Assembly: GCA_030770545.1 (NCBI GenBank)
Contig: CM061106.1
Span: 8,970,001-9,034,000 of the forward strand
Reading direction: 5' to 3'
DNA length: 64,000 nucleotides
Source: Macropodus opercularis
Lineage: Eukaryota; Chordata; Actinopteri; Anabantiformes; Osphronemidae
Position 1 is the stretch's first letter. Each line of letters starts with the position of its first letter. A program made the translations under genes and the position numbers. Of this stretch, positions 11,590 to 22,665 are shown piece by piece. The notes below the pieces were generated by a model. It was not told where the DNA came from, searched no databases, and saw only the letters and a program-made list of their open reading frames with translations.

Positions 11590-12640
11590 TTCTAAACATG
11601 GGTGAAGGTGTCCAGCCTTGACACTGGAACTGAGAAAATAGGTGTCGAACAGTCAATGTTTCCTAACTTCATTTGGTTTGAACTATCAGGATGGGAAAGC
11701 AGCTGCTCCTGCTCAACCTCTTCCCTCACAAACATTCTGTTACCAGGCGATAGCTCCACCAAACGAGCAGAGCTGGTTGTAGAGTCTGGTTGCAGCAGGA
11801 AGGAAAGATCTGCTGATTCTCTCCTCAGCACAGCGAGGGTGGATCAGTCACTGAAGCTGCTCCATAGAACAGTGGGTGAGACTCATGGACTAGTATGGAC
11901 GTCAGTTTTGCCAGGACCCTCTCTCTCCACCTCCTGCACATAATCCAGAGAACAAGCCAGGACAGAGCTGGGCTTCTTGATCACCTTGTCCAGCTTCCTC
12001 CTGTCTCTCTCAGTGATGACCACACCATACAGGACGGCTGGTGCCACCACAGAGTCATAGAAGGTCTTCAGCAGTTCACCCTTCACTAAAAGACCTCAGT
12101 CTCCTAAGGTAGAGACAGGGGCCAACCCCCCCCAGACGTGATAAGTGCTGATGGTTCAGGGTTGGTCCAGGTGTCAAAGAGTTGAAATGCGGTTGCTTGG
12201 TGTGACAGTAGGTAAATTAAAATGCAGGTTCAGATCGTTGTAGCCTTTCCCTCTTTGATCTTTCTCCTCAGCTCCTCCTTATTCCCTGATCTGAAAGCTC
12301 TCTTCTTCTCCTTTAATAGCTTTAACATCAGGGGTGATCCAGGGCTTGTTGTTAGCAAAGCACCACTCACTGGAGGGGACAGTGTTTAAATTCATGTAGT
12401 CAGCTATGCAGCCTGTGAGGCCATTTCCATCCTCCCTGCGTGGGGAGCAGAGCTCCATTCACACAGTGGTGGTGAAACAGGCCCTGAGAGCCTCCTCACT
12501 CTCAACAGTCCACCTCTTGACTGTGTACGACCGGATAGACAGGCTGGAGCTGCACAATGCTGTGGTCAGCTTCCCAGTGAAACACAAGAATACCAACGAA
12601 GTAGAGACGATCAAAATGAACAAGAATCAGGGCTATTAAT
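11590..12640 (-). mobile_element. Degenerate LINE fragment (Rex1/L2-like ORF2)
   Basis: On the minus strand 11883-12086 reads LLKTFYDSVVAPAVLYGVV...RRKLDKVIKK..SSVLACSLD, a conserved block near the end of fish LINE ORF2. Around 12230-12370 another frame reads NNKPWITPDVKAI, a motif between endonuclease and reverse transcriptase. The pieces are out of order and frame, so this is a rearranged relic. 11660-11770 is also duplicated at 18950-19060. Confidence 0.65.
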
Positions 12641-14730
12641 AAACTACTAAGCTACAAGATACTGGTCAATATAAAAGAAATCATTTCAGGACACATTTAT
12701 TCTTCTCCTGAGTAAGTTAAGACAAAAACTAATATTCCCAACAGTCAAGAGGTTGGTAAAGTTGGTAACAGGCTGAATAATGTTAGGTTAACCTGTACAA
12801 ACATCAGCTTGTGGTTTCAGTAAAAATAACCAGGTCACTTTTAACAAAGGACATTTTGAGGGACCCAGAGATTCATGTCATTCAAAACACACATTAGAAC
12901 AAAAAACAATATCTTCTAACAGCAAACTACTTGTGGTCATACAATGAGGATTAGAGGGAAAATAAAATCCATACTGTTTGTATTCATTAAACAAACAAAG
13001 CCTAAATGCTTTTCATTTCCCCTCTGTTCTGTTGTACAGAAAAGAAGAAATCGCCTCAGCTCATGGAAAAGAACAAGAATAAATGTGTCTTTAAATGATT
13101 TCCTTTATATTGACCAGTGTCGTGTAGCTACGTTTATTAATAGCCCTGGTTCTTGTTTGATTTGATCGTCTCTACTTGTGTTTCACTGGGAACATTTGAC
13201 TGATATAATACAGCAGCTGAAGCTAAACAGGTTTCTCTGGAGATAAGGGTGGGATTTCCCATGATACGAGGCCTTCTCCCTTATCTGTCCCCCACGAGCC
13301 GTTGCCCTCTATGAGGACTGACGTCTAACAATATATCTGTTAGCACGTGGTCGTGGAAGCCACCAACTGAAGGCTGAACTAATATTTAAAGTCCTTCCTG
13401 TAACTCTGGACATGATACCATCTAGAGGAAAACAACTTGAGTGTATGTAGTAGTTGCAGTTCTGTGCACAAAGAGCTTGTAAAGTCCAGACCTGCACAAA
13501 CAGTGATACTGTGACTTCTTCACACATGCCACCGGTTTCAATGCTCGATAGATTAAGGGAAACCTGTCATGTCACATGTTGACAAATATTAATAATAAAA
13601 AATAGATAAATCACAGAATTCTATGTTTAATCTAATTTTTGCAAATCTTTTCCTGCACAGTCTGTATTTATAACAAACCCCGTTGAAATAATCTACTGTT
13701 TATTTCAAGCATTTTTGTCCATTAAAATACAAATGACATCATGACAATAGACGCAGGTTTAGCTTCTCCAGTCATGTGCAGAAGTGTCTCTGGGTCAGAC
13801 ACTGAACTCCAAGCTGTCAGCAGGTATCAGGACTCTGTGTGTGTGATGGTTCATGAGACTGTTTATTCACTTCAAACGTTTAAATATAGTTTATGTACGT
13901 TGGCTGAAGCCTTAATCATTTGCTGGAGGAAGTTCAGTATTTCTTATATATATGAATAAACGTAAACGCAGCACAGACCTGCTACAGAATCTACAGAATG
14001 ACTGAATCTGGGTCGTTGCCATTGTCGACTCATGTTATTTGAGAGAGTTACACGGAGCAGAAACTGCTTCTCCGAGATGTTTACCAGCTGCACTTCCTGC
14101 TTCGTGGGTTTGCGCATGCGCGGCTTGGCTTTGTGGTTCACTTGCTGCCCCCTGCCGGAGAAGAGGCGTAACGACAGCTTTAACAAATCACATTCATTTC
14201 AGCACCAGCGAAGCTTAGTTTAACTAATAATAGTAATCCCTTCAAAGCTACATTTGCAGTCAGTTTAAGACCAAAGCTGGAATTATTAATTAATGATATA
14301 GTCCATTAACCTCAACTGATTCCACGTCGTAAACTACTTTGCTGTGGTCTCAGTTCAGTCACTGAGCACATTTGGGGACTTTCCATTGAACTGTGTTTAC
14401 ATTAGTGCTGGTGGCCTTGATTACACACATGCTCCAGGGTCATAGTCCTGAGAGCTGAACCCTGATGACTGACAGCTGTCACAGACATCCTCCTCATCAG
14501 CGACTCTGACCTCCATCCTCATCTGGATGTTCCAGAGTTTCTTCTGTGTCCTCAGGTTCCTGATCCGCTTGGTCAAATCTGGGGAGTTGGATATTACGGC
14601 AGTGAGGTCACAGGTCGACTCCTCTGTCCTGTGGGCAATTCAATACGTGGGTAAATCATTTATGAAGAAATCCCTGTGTTGTGGGTTGCAGATGGAACCT
14701 CCATTAATCAAAGGAGGGAAAACCCAGCAG
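12641..14730. other. Intergenic with one NRF-1-like site
   Basis: Nothing recognisable as a gene. At 14111-14123 the palindromic tgcgcatgcgcgg matches the NRF-1 consensus and sits in a locally GC-richer stretch (14030-14170), which could be a promoter for an unseen transcript. No flanking gene supports this. Confidence 0.35.
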
Positions 14731-14737
14731 CTGCTCC

Positions 14738-14744
14738 TATAAAG
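14738..14744 (+). promoter_or_regulatory. TATA box of the lipocalin gene
   Basis: TATAAAG lies 50 bp before the ATG at 14794, placing transcription start near 14768 and leaving a very short 5' UTR, as expected for a compact secreted-protein gene. Confidence 0.75.
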
Positions 14745-14793
14745 GCTGAACTCGCTGGTTCTGACGGCAGTATCAGTCGTGATCTGGACCATC

Positions 14794-16028
14794 ATGAACG
14801 TGTGCTTCAGCTCCTGGTTCCTGGCGGTTGGGCTGTTTCTGAGCAGCTCAGCTCTGACTCCTGAGGAGTGTCAGCCTTTGGTCGCTCCTCTGTCTCTGGC
14901 CGACCCGTCCAAGGTAAAACCTCCTGAGCCTTTTAGAAACTCCATCATCAGACACAGATGTTAACTCACTGAAACTCTGTGCAGACATATGGCAGGTCAA
15001 ACTTCATCTCAGGTTACAACGATCAAGAATTATACAAGGTTATGCTGAAGATGACGGACAGCAGCTGGTTGAACATGTCTGCATCCAACCCCAACGAACT
15101 AGTCATGTCCCAGGAGAACAGAATGTGAGTAGCCGTCACCGCGGGGGGTCTGGGTCCGTGGATGCTAACTCAACGCCTCCTGTGTTTCCTCCCCAGGAAC
15201 GGAACCTGCTTTAAAGCAACAACCATCGTAACCATCGACGGCAACACTGCAACAACCTCATGTAAGTTAGACTGAATCTCACTGAACGGGTTCTTCAACG
15301 CTCAGTAGATGTGAGTGAACATGGTGTGAAGAAACTAGTGTGAACAAACAGAAGAACATGAGTCAGACAGGAGGGGGGGCTAACGGGAGTGTGTGCAGGT
15401 TGGTCAGCTGCCATTACACACAAAAGATGCAACGTCTGACTTCATCAAACAAAACCAAACAGACACAAACTAAACCCTAAGTTAGAGCTGCAACAAAAGG
15501 AGCGTCGATGCTTCATGTTGGGTGTTCTGTTATTGCCAGTAAAACACAGAAACCCGTCAATGTCTCGTCTTCTGACTTCAGACGCCAACGTAACCTCCGT
15601 GTTTCACGTGCTGCCGAGCTGCGATGACTGTTTGGTTCTCAGCATCAACAGCACCGCCGGGAATGTTGGAAAATTACTCGCACTGATGAAGCTGAAGAGC
15701 TCGCAAGAGGTGATCACTGCTCGCGCCCTGTATCTGCTGGGTAAGAATAGATGAGAGAGAAACTCAGCCCTCGCTCTGAAACACTCTGAGCTGTCGTCTG
15801 TGCTTTGCAGCCAAACGGTCGACGGTGACGGACGCAGAGATGGAACGTTTCAAGCAGCAGGCAAAGTGCCTCGGGTTCTCTGGAGAACCGGACTTCCACT
15901 ACAACCCAGACAAAGGTGCTAAGTCTTTAAAGCTGTGTTGGAGGTGTGGTACCACAGGGTTTGATCTCTGAATTTTCCTTCCAGAGTTCTGTCGTGAAGG
16001 CGAGAGCATCCAGTTTCCCCTCAGCTGA
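14794..16028 (+). CDS. Secreted lipocalin, saxitoxin/tetrodotoxin- or tributyltin-binding protein-like
   Basis: Lipocalins are extracellular carriers of small hydrophobic molecules. This fish subgroup, related to alpha-1-acid glycoprotein, includes plasma proteins that bind tributyltin and, in pufferfish, tetrodotoxin and saxitoxin. It is a binding protein, not a toxin. Six exons with phase-consistent GT-AG junctions: 14794-14913, 14985-15124, 15197-15261, 15582-15740, 15811-15915, 15985-16028; 633 nt, 210 aa. A signal peptide covers about residues 1-21 (hydrophobic WFLAVGLFLSSSALT). Family features include CQPLVAPLSL, YGRSNFISGY, NGTCF, a CDDC pair, several N-x-S/T sites (about residues 74, 87 and 111), and a C-terminal CLGFSGEPDFHYNPDK...FC. 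Single-domain length suits the tributyltin-binding type; pufferfish toxin-binding forms are two such domains in tandem. All exons are open, so the gene looks functional. Ligand is unknown. Confidence in lipocalin identity is high, lower for the named subgroup. Confidence 0.82.
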
Positions 16029-16096
16029 ACGAAAAGCTCAACAGCTACAAATCTGTAACGGAGCAGAGACCAAGCGCTTAATGTGCTGTTTGTCTT

Positions 16097-16102
16097 AATA
16101 AA
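16097..16102 (+). terminator. Poly(A) signal of the lipocalin gene
   Basis: AATAAA 69 bp after the stop codon, within an A-rich run, so the 3' UTR is about 90 bp. Confidence 0.75.
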
Positions 16103-16109
16103 AAATAAT

Positions 16110-17089
16110 GATGAATTGTTTTGTTACAAATTTTGTTATGAAAATAAGTCTGAAGGGCAACACACAATCTAAAATGTCGACCTGACACACAAACAGGTGA
16201 ACAAAGGATTTAATATAATAATTAACATAAAATCACAGAAGTTACAGCAACAACAGACAATGTAAGAACTCCAGGTCACTGACAAAGAGAAGTAAAACTC
16301 TCTGCAAAACATTACACTTCTATGCAGATGACACTATTTTATTTCTTTGACAACTTCAAACCAGACGCTGATTCAGTGGAAAAGGATTCAACATCTTTAT
16401 CACAGACGCTGAGGCTTTTTAACACGTAAACAGGTGAGCAAACAGACGGAGTACGCTCAACGGGTCAGTAACACAGGACACACAGACACTTTGGACCCAG
16501 GCCCGGCTCGACTGACGTGAGGCCCCTGCTGTGTTATAAAGGAACCAGCTCCCCCCCGGGTTGGTACAGTATAGTAACGGTGTGGTGTCGTTGCACTGAT
16601 GGCATGTGTGTGTCGTACTTCTTCAACCTTCACATTCCCTCTGACCCAGAACACCAGACTCTGCAGGTCAAAAGCGGCAGTGAATCCACACAACCACACG
16701 TGTTGTTTGTTCTGGAGCGATCAGTGTTTTCTATGCAGGTCAGCGACCCTGCGACCTAGAAAACGCTACTCTAAAACAGGCTCAGTGCAGAAAAACACTA
16801 AGCACAACCCTCACTGAGATAACACACACTGTCACTAGAACACACTGAGAATAAAAACACTAGCATCAAGCACCAATACAGAAAATACTAACTTAAACCT
16901 TTACAGTTCAAAGAATTTCAAAGAAAAGAGAAACATTCTGTCACATGATTTATTTAAATGTTTGGGACATAACAATTCTTTAGGGTAAATGAAAATTATC
17001 AGTTTCCTTCAATAGTTGATTGATCATTTATGGAATTACAGTAATGAGAAGAAAAAGGTAGAAACATACTGTACATACTGTAATTTGAT
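16110..17089. other. Intergenic, nothing recognised
   Basis: A short 'ttctatgcagatgacactat' near 16320 resembles a reverse transcriptase YADDT box and may be a LINE relic. No other structure. Confidence 0.35.
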
Positions 17090-17480
17090 CAAATAATTGA
17101 GGGGCTGATCCTGCCTCTCTCTAGCATCAGGCCACAGGTTTTCACCAACATTACATGTAAAGTTCTCTCTTGCCATGAACCTGGGGAAGAACCTCATCCA
17201 TCCCTGTTGTCCTCTGGACTCGTATCCTCACATCCAGCACTGTAACTGTTAGCATGGCTTCCAGAAGAGACATTTGGTCATGTGGGTGGTGATCAAACAC
17301 TTTCCACCTCCAGGCAGAGAAAAACTCCTCTATTAGGTTGAGGAAGGGTGAAAATGCAGACAGGTACAAAACATGCTGCCCTTCTCCCTCCACAAACCCG
17401 TCTTCCTTGTTCCATTTCTGCTGTGGAGACTGTAGTTAGAGTTTTGCACATGTAGCTCCAGTTGCGCCCACTGTCGTTTA
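17090..17480 (-). mobile_element. Remnant of DDE-type (IS630/Tc1-like) transposase, C-terminal part
   Basis: On the minus strand one frame reads LSAFSPFLNLIEEFFSAWRW, the 'PYSPxLNPIExxxxxxK' region carrying the last catalytic acid of DDE_3 transposases. After a frameshift it continues GWMRFFPRFMARENFTC..., the usual C-terminal tail of this fish transposon family. The frameshift and lack of an N-terminal part make it a pseudogene. Confidence 0.75.
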
Positions 17481-17911
17481 GCAATCAAGTGGAGATACGC
17501 GGCAGATACTGGTCCTGATGTGTTGTTCCTCCTATGCTGGGAGGAGCATAGGAGGACTCTTCACTGCATTGAACTGCATATACTATGTTACTCCTCTTAT
17601 GTTTTGGTGCCGGGTCCTTTGGATGCACAAGCTTCTGTCTGAGGGTGTTGGTGGGTTTGAAGTAGACGGTATGTTGTAGTTTCTAAAAATCCTTTTGAGC
17701 TTTTCAGACTCTTGCCATGTAAGGAATGACCAGATTCTTCCGTTGGCTCTGGGTGTCAGGCTGTTCTGTTGTCCTTGTTCTGGGTTGAGATGCAGCCTTG
17801 TTGAAGGCCCATCTGGGGCCACAGGTCCTGAGAGCTGCCCTTAGATGCACGTTGTCCTTTGTGCATCCTGTGTAGATGCTACAAGACGTCTCCTAGCATC
17901 ACTAAAAACTG

Positions 17912-17991
17912 CTTAGATGACAGGATTCAAACCTGCGGGGAAACCCTAATGGATTTCGAGTCCCTCGCCTTAACCACTCAGCCACAACTAC
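17912..17991 (-). tRNA. tRNA-Ser(CGA)-like pseudogene
   Basis: The minus strand starts GTAGTTGTGGCTGAGTGG, carries an A box, a CTCGAAA anticodon loop (CGA), a short variable arm and a T arm (CAGG/CCTG around TTTGAAT). The acceptor stem pairs at only about five of seven positions and the anticodon stem is weak, so I read it as a decayed tRNA-Ser. A run of T follows on the minus strand, as in Pol III terminators. Confidence 0.55.
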
Positions 17992-18192
17992 CTAAGATGG
18001 GCCATCGAGTAATGTGCACAACAGAAGTGTAAGAGCGTTAGGACAACAACTGCAGCCTGGGACCTGAAGGCAACAACACTTGAAATAAGTTGCACCTGCT
18101 TATTAAAGCTTGTCAGCAAGACTGACATTTACAATCACAAAACTCATTGACTAACCACAAAAAGAACCTAACAAGAGAAGAATTAAAGCAAA

Positions 18193-18240
18193 GCATCACT
18201 AAAAGTTACGTATGAGGCAGGATCCAAACCTGCGTCTGAT
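18193..18240 (-). repeat. tRNA T-arm fragment, partner of the tRNA-Ser relic
   Basis: The minus strand has GCAGGTTTGGATCCTGC, a T-arm hairpin, followed by a 3' flank 'tagtgatgc' also found beside the relic at 17.9 kb. It looks like a truncated tandem copy of the same locus. Confidence 0.45.
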
Positions 18241-18259
18241 TTCTCATCTGCCTTGGTCT

Positions 18260-19990
18260 GTTATGGAAACAGTAGCCTCCAACATTCCAGCCCTGCGTTG
18301 GAACTGACCAGGTGCTGTCTGTGTGGCGTCAGCATGTTCTGTGGATGGGTTTTCTCAAAGCTCTCTGTCATCCTGCCTTGGCTCAACAACGTACAGCAAT
18401 GCCAGACATCTGCCATGTGTCCATAGAGAAGCCAGGCTTCCAAGCAGAGAGTTAGAGGTGTTTGGAAACATGGTGGTTGTCTTCACCATAGGTAATGTCA
18501 TTACTAATGTCCAAGTTCTCACAGTGTTGGCTGGAAAGTCATCTCTGACTGATGCCATCTTCTGCTGATATGATGCTAAACACAGATGACAAAGCTGCTT
18601 TTACCAACTACAGAACACTTGAAATGCTGGCGATTAAAAGGCTGATTTACTTTATTCATCTGCAACAGATGACTCACGAGTCCAGGATCCACATATAAAT
18701 CACTTGTGTTAAACTGGCAGCATCACTGTCACGTAGAGCAACACACACTGTGTGACCACTAAACACAGTGAGTCAAATGCTCACACATTCACTGGTGAAG
18801 GTTGAATTTTCATTAGCACAACGTCAACTACAGTTAAGTAAAGGTTTGAAAACACAACGCAGTGATTTATCCTGATGACATGAGCTGGTTGAGCTCAGTG
18901 AACTGTGTCACATTCATCCTCTTCCATCTGGGAAAACAGTCTAGAGAGCAAGTGTTTCCTCACTTCATTTGGTTTGAACTATCAGGATGGGAAAGCAGCT
19001 GCTCCTGCTCATCTTCTTCCCTCACAAACGTTCTGTTACCAGGCGATGGCTCCACCAAACCACTTCCTCAACTCTTTTTCTGAACAAGGACCAAGTTGGC
19101 CTCCATGGTCACAATCATGTTGCTTTGACTCTGAAACAGAAACATCAATAACATGTTGGTGTGTAGTTGTGAAATATCATTACAGTCCAGTCAGTGAAGG
19201 CCTAGTTCTCGTCTACTGCATGAACATCTGGATGTAGATCTAACCTCTGGACAAACTGGACATGTTCCATCATCCAATCAGCTACAAAGACTGAATAAAC
19301 TCCTGCTTCTGAAGTGGAGGTGGTGGAACTGGGATGTAGATAATGAATGAATAGAATAGAATGTATAATATAAAGTAATGAGGTGGTTGTTGACCCACGG
19401 TGTCATTCTGTTTAGAATCAGCAGGTTTAATATCTACATTATTACCACATTTCAGGTGTTGCTAAAAAAGTGAACATGTATTAGGAACAAACAATCCATC
19501 CACACAATGAAAGTCACTGCACAAACTATGTCTGACTCAAATGATCTCAGCAAAACTGACTATAATAAATGATCGTCCTATGAAATGAGCCTCATTTGTT
19601 GTTGACTGATAAACAAAAAACCTTAGAGAATAATTTACTCAGTCAATGTTGTGTTTAGAGCAGTGGACGTGTCCTGGCTTTACAAACGTTGGCTCTAAAT
19701 GTATTGACCTGTTTACTTCCACATAGATGACAAGCTGGATATTTACTCACAAATATTCTGTCAAATGGCTCCAACCTGCTTCGCTTTAACATAAAGGTCA
19801 GAGGTCACTGATGGTTACCATGGAAACTCAGCTGACTTGTCCTGTGGCGTGTGTCTTCAGATGGTTCAGTTCATTTATATAGAGTCAACTGAATAATGGC
19901 ACATTATTCACACTGGTTTAAGACTATGCAGAATTCAACAATACGACTACATAGAAAACCAACAAATCCCAGTTGAGTCACTAATTAATA
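18260..19990. other. Intergenic with one short duplicated segment
   Basis: 18950-19060 is about 90% identical to 11660-11770 (shared 'ttcatttggtttgaactatc' and 'caaacattctgttaccagg' type blocks). 19865-19950 resembles the 'ttcatttatatag' class of dispersed fish repeats. No gene seen. Confidence 0.45.
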
Positions 19991-20013
19991 AACACAACTT
20001 TTAATGGAAACAT

Positions 20014-20096
20014 TACCAGGAGTGGGGATCGAACCCACGAGGACTAACGTCCATTGGATCTTAAGTCCAACGCCTTCACCACTCGGCCATCCTGGT
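20014..20096 (-). tRNA. tRNA-Leu (anticodon UAA)
   Basis: An 83-nt complete cloverleaf on the minus strand. The acceptor ACCAGGA pairs perfectly with TCCTGGT plus discriminator A; the D arm has GGCCGAGTGGT; the anticodon stem TTGGA/TCCAA encloses CTTAAGA (UAA). There is a long class II variable arm as expected for Leu, and the T arm carries GGTTCGAT with a paired stem. Intact A and B boxes give internal Pol III promoters. No CCA is encoded, as usual for eukaryotes. No other tRNA lies next to it. Confidence 0.96.
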
Positions 20097-20699
20097 AGAA
20101 TCTCTTTACATTTTTCAGACAGCACAAGTTATTCTACAAATCACTAAATCATATAACTCTGACCATGTCCTAGTCATTAGTTCTGTTGTGTCTAACATCT
20201 CTCTGGATCAACTGTTTGTTGTGAACATCTCTCAGCAAATGTGGTTTCAGAAGATCAACGTGAGACCTGAGGTTTGGATGCATAAACAACATTGCAGGCG
20301 TTTGGTTGGTGGCAGCATGTGCTGCTTTCCTGTAGCGGATAAGGAAACTGTCCACCTTGTGTTGGAGCCTTGAGCCTGTGTGTTGATTGCTGTATTATTG
20401 TTTGATGTAAACAAATATATAGATTGATTTTAATTATGTATGAACCATTAAAGACTGATTTCAGAATAAAGAGTTTGTTCTTCAGCTAATTTGCTGCATG
20501 TTGGATTATCGAGAGGAAGGAAGCGTCTGAGCTGCAGACTCTCGTCCTGTCGGGACATTTTATTCTTTGCAGGTATTAACACAGTTAATTGAGATCAAGT
20601 TAAACTGCTGCTCTGCTACAGTTTATCATCTCTGGATTATGTCCTGTACATTGAAATGTAAATATGGATTCAGATGACATCACAGAACAGAAACAGCTC
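20097..20699. other. Intergenic, nothing recognised
   Basis: Unique AT-rich sequence following the tRNA on its upstream side; no gene or repeat that I can name. Confidence 0.4.
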
Positions 20700-20812
20700 T
20701 GATTAGAGTCACTAATGATCTTCTCACAGCTTCAGACATTGGTCTAGTTTCTGTACTTGTCCTGTTAGATCTTAGTGCAGCATTCGACGCCATAGATCAC
20801 AACATTCTAGGA
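20700..20812 (+). mobile_element. LINE (L2-like) reverse transcriptase fragment
   Basis: Reads [16 protein letters not shown] then [17 protein letters not shown], the conserved reverse transcriptase block A region of fish L2/Maui-type LINEs. It ends abruptly after 'cattctag'. Confidence 0.85.
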
Positions 20813-21074
20813 AGGAAAAAGAACAAAAGCTTCCTCACAACTAATTACACTGTGGAATCATCTAAAGACATTTAATAGATCATTTGCAATAAGTTGAAAG
20901 ATCAAGTTATCTTGATGAATTTTAGGTGATTATTATTTCAACAAAGGGCAGAAAATAAAACTGGGACATGAGAGAACTGGGGCAGTTGGTGCTGCCAAAA
21001 AATTGACAGGTGTGAAAGACTTTAAAGATATGTTTGATCCAACACAATGTCCTCTGGTAATGAAAGACAAGATG

Positions 21075-21930
21075 AGACAAGACTTTATTGATCCCACGTT
21101 GGGGAAATTCATTTATTACAGCAGCTCAAGAATATAGATAATAGGCTGGTCAAAAAGGCAGAAATGTGTAAAATAGTGCAAAACTTTACAATATTTACAA
21201 ATAGAGTGTAAAATGTAGCGTGTCAGGGTGGGGCTGTTAGGTTGACACATTTTAACAGAGGCTGCTCAGTCCAAAGCACCCAGGTACTTAAAGCTGTCCA
21301 GTATCTCAATGTCTGATGGGCTCTTAATGGCAGGGGATGGTGTGGATGGTGTGAGTGTGTGGGGGTGGGTGTAGCTGCTGGGCTGGAGATTTGTGAAGTG
21401 TTGGGGCTGGAGTCAAATCTGTGTCAGAACAGGTTTAACTCGTTGGCCAGGTTCTGGTCCTCACCAGTCGTCCCTGCTCCTCTGCTCTGTCCGTGGCCAG
21501 AGATGGTCTTCAGGTCTCTCCACACATCTCTGACGTGGTCTGTGATGCAGTGGCTCAGGCTGTTGATGTCTCTCCGTAAAAGCTGCAGAGCGTCTCCCAG
21601 TCCGTGGTCTGGAAACAGTGTCTCAGTCTCTCACTGACTTCTTCTTCAGGCTCTTCTCACCCTGGGTGTGTTCAGGGAGCAGATGCACTAGGTTGTGATC
21701 AGTGCAGCCGAGTGGTGGGTTGAGTCGTATGCGTCCTTCACACAAGTCCAGCGTCTTGTTTTCCCTCGTGTGGCATTTTACTGGGTAAAAGTGGGGAGAA
21801 CAGGGGAGACTAAGGCGACATTAAAGTCCCTGCTGATGACAAGGAAAGAAGCAGCCGCTTCATGTCCCCTTGGAACAAACAAGGCTGGACACTGTGAGAG
21901 TCTCTCCCACACCCAGCACGGTGCAAAAAA
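21075..21930 (-). mobile_element. LINE 3'-terminal fragment
   Basis: The left edge is the LINE terminal block 'gactttattgatcccacg...ggggaaatt'. To the right, 21380-21600 carries blocks frequent in the 3' part of a fish LINE ('gttggccaggttctgg', 'agatggtcttcaggtctc'). Orientation is minus because the tail is at the left. Confidence 0.6.
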
Positions 21931-22099
21931 CCTTCACTTTCCACTCATAACAACATAACACACAACAAACAAACACATTGAAACTATAACACCTGAACAT
22001 AATGAACACAAAGCTCTTTTAAATCATAAACAGTGGGACAGGGCTGCACCCACAATGCACCGGGCCGCTACACCATTTTTTCAATGAACGCTATCTTAA

Positions 22100-22262
22100 A
22101 AATGTCTTTTGAGTTTTCTATTGTAAAAAATGCTGAAAAGAAGGTGAAATTCCATTTCACATCCAGACTCAATGATGATCATCTTCAGGCCTCACTGAGG
22201 GTCTCAACTACTTCCTCCCTCAAACCAAACGTGGCTCAGCTATGTGAGAGGAAGCTCTGCAG
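22100..22262 (+). mobile_element. hAT-like (ZBED/GTF2IRD2-type) transposase C-terminal remnant
   Basis: Reads SRLNDDHLQASLRVSTTSSL KPNV...LCERKLC in an open frame (22033-22533). This resembles the C-terminal 'LxDDHLxxxLRxxTxxxxPxxxxLxxxKxCQ' tail of domesticated or fish hAT proteins. The rest of the open frame is not recognisable. Moderate confidence. Confidence 0.45.
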
Positions 22263-22439
22263 TGCTGCTCTGAAGAACATGTTCATATTCAGTTTATGTT
22301 CAGAGGAACCCGCTGGAGTTAAACAACTGTTAGTCATCACATTAGAGAAGATTAGATTTTTTAACAAAGCTTTTTTTCTCTTTTTTTCTACAGTAGTTCC
22401 TCGTATTATCCAGTATTTCTTGAAACTCAACGACTATTG

Positions 22440-22665
22440 GCAGTGCTCACCGGATTACGAAGGCGCACATGTGACGTCATCATCCAGCGACGTCGTACTT
22501 TTAAGGAACTACCGCCACGACGGCAAACAATAGGCAGTGAGTCGGCGAAAGTGTTGAATTAAGTCCATTATTCAACGTGAGTGACTGGTCGGAAGGAGTT
22601 TTCTGACTTTGTACATTGATTCGTTCAGAAGGAGATAAAATCGGACCCGCTGCGCAGCATCCTGG
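22440..22665 (+). promoter_or_regulatory. Probable promoter and non-coding first exon of zinc-finger gene B
   Basis: A perfect CRE palindrome TGACGTCA lies at 22472-22479 within a CpG-rich stretch, and a strong donor (ctgga|gtaagttc) occurs at 22665/22666. The next coding exon of gene B starts at an acceptor at 25334/25335 (ctccacag|agatc). Together these suggest a 5' UTR exon ending at 22665. Inferred from sequence signals only. Confidence 0.45.
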
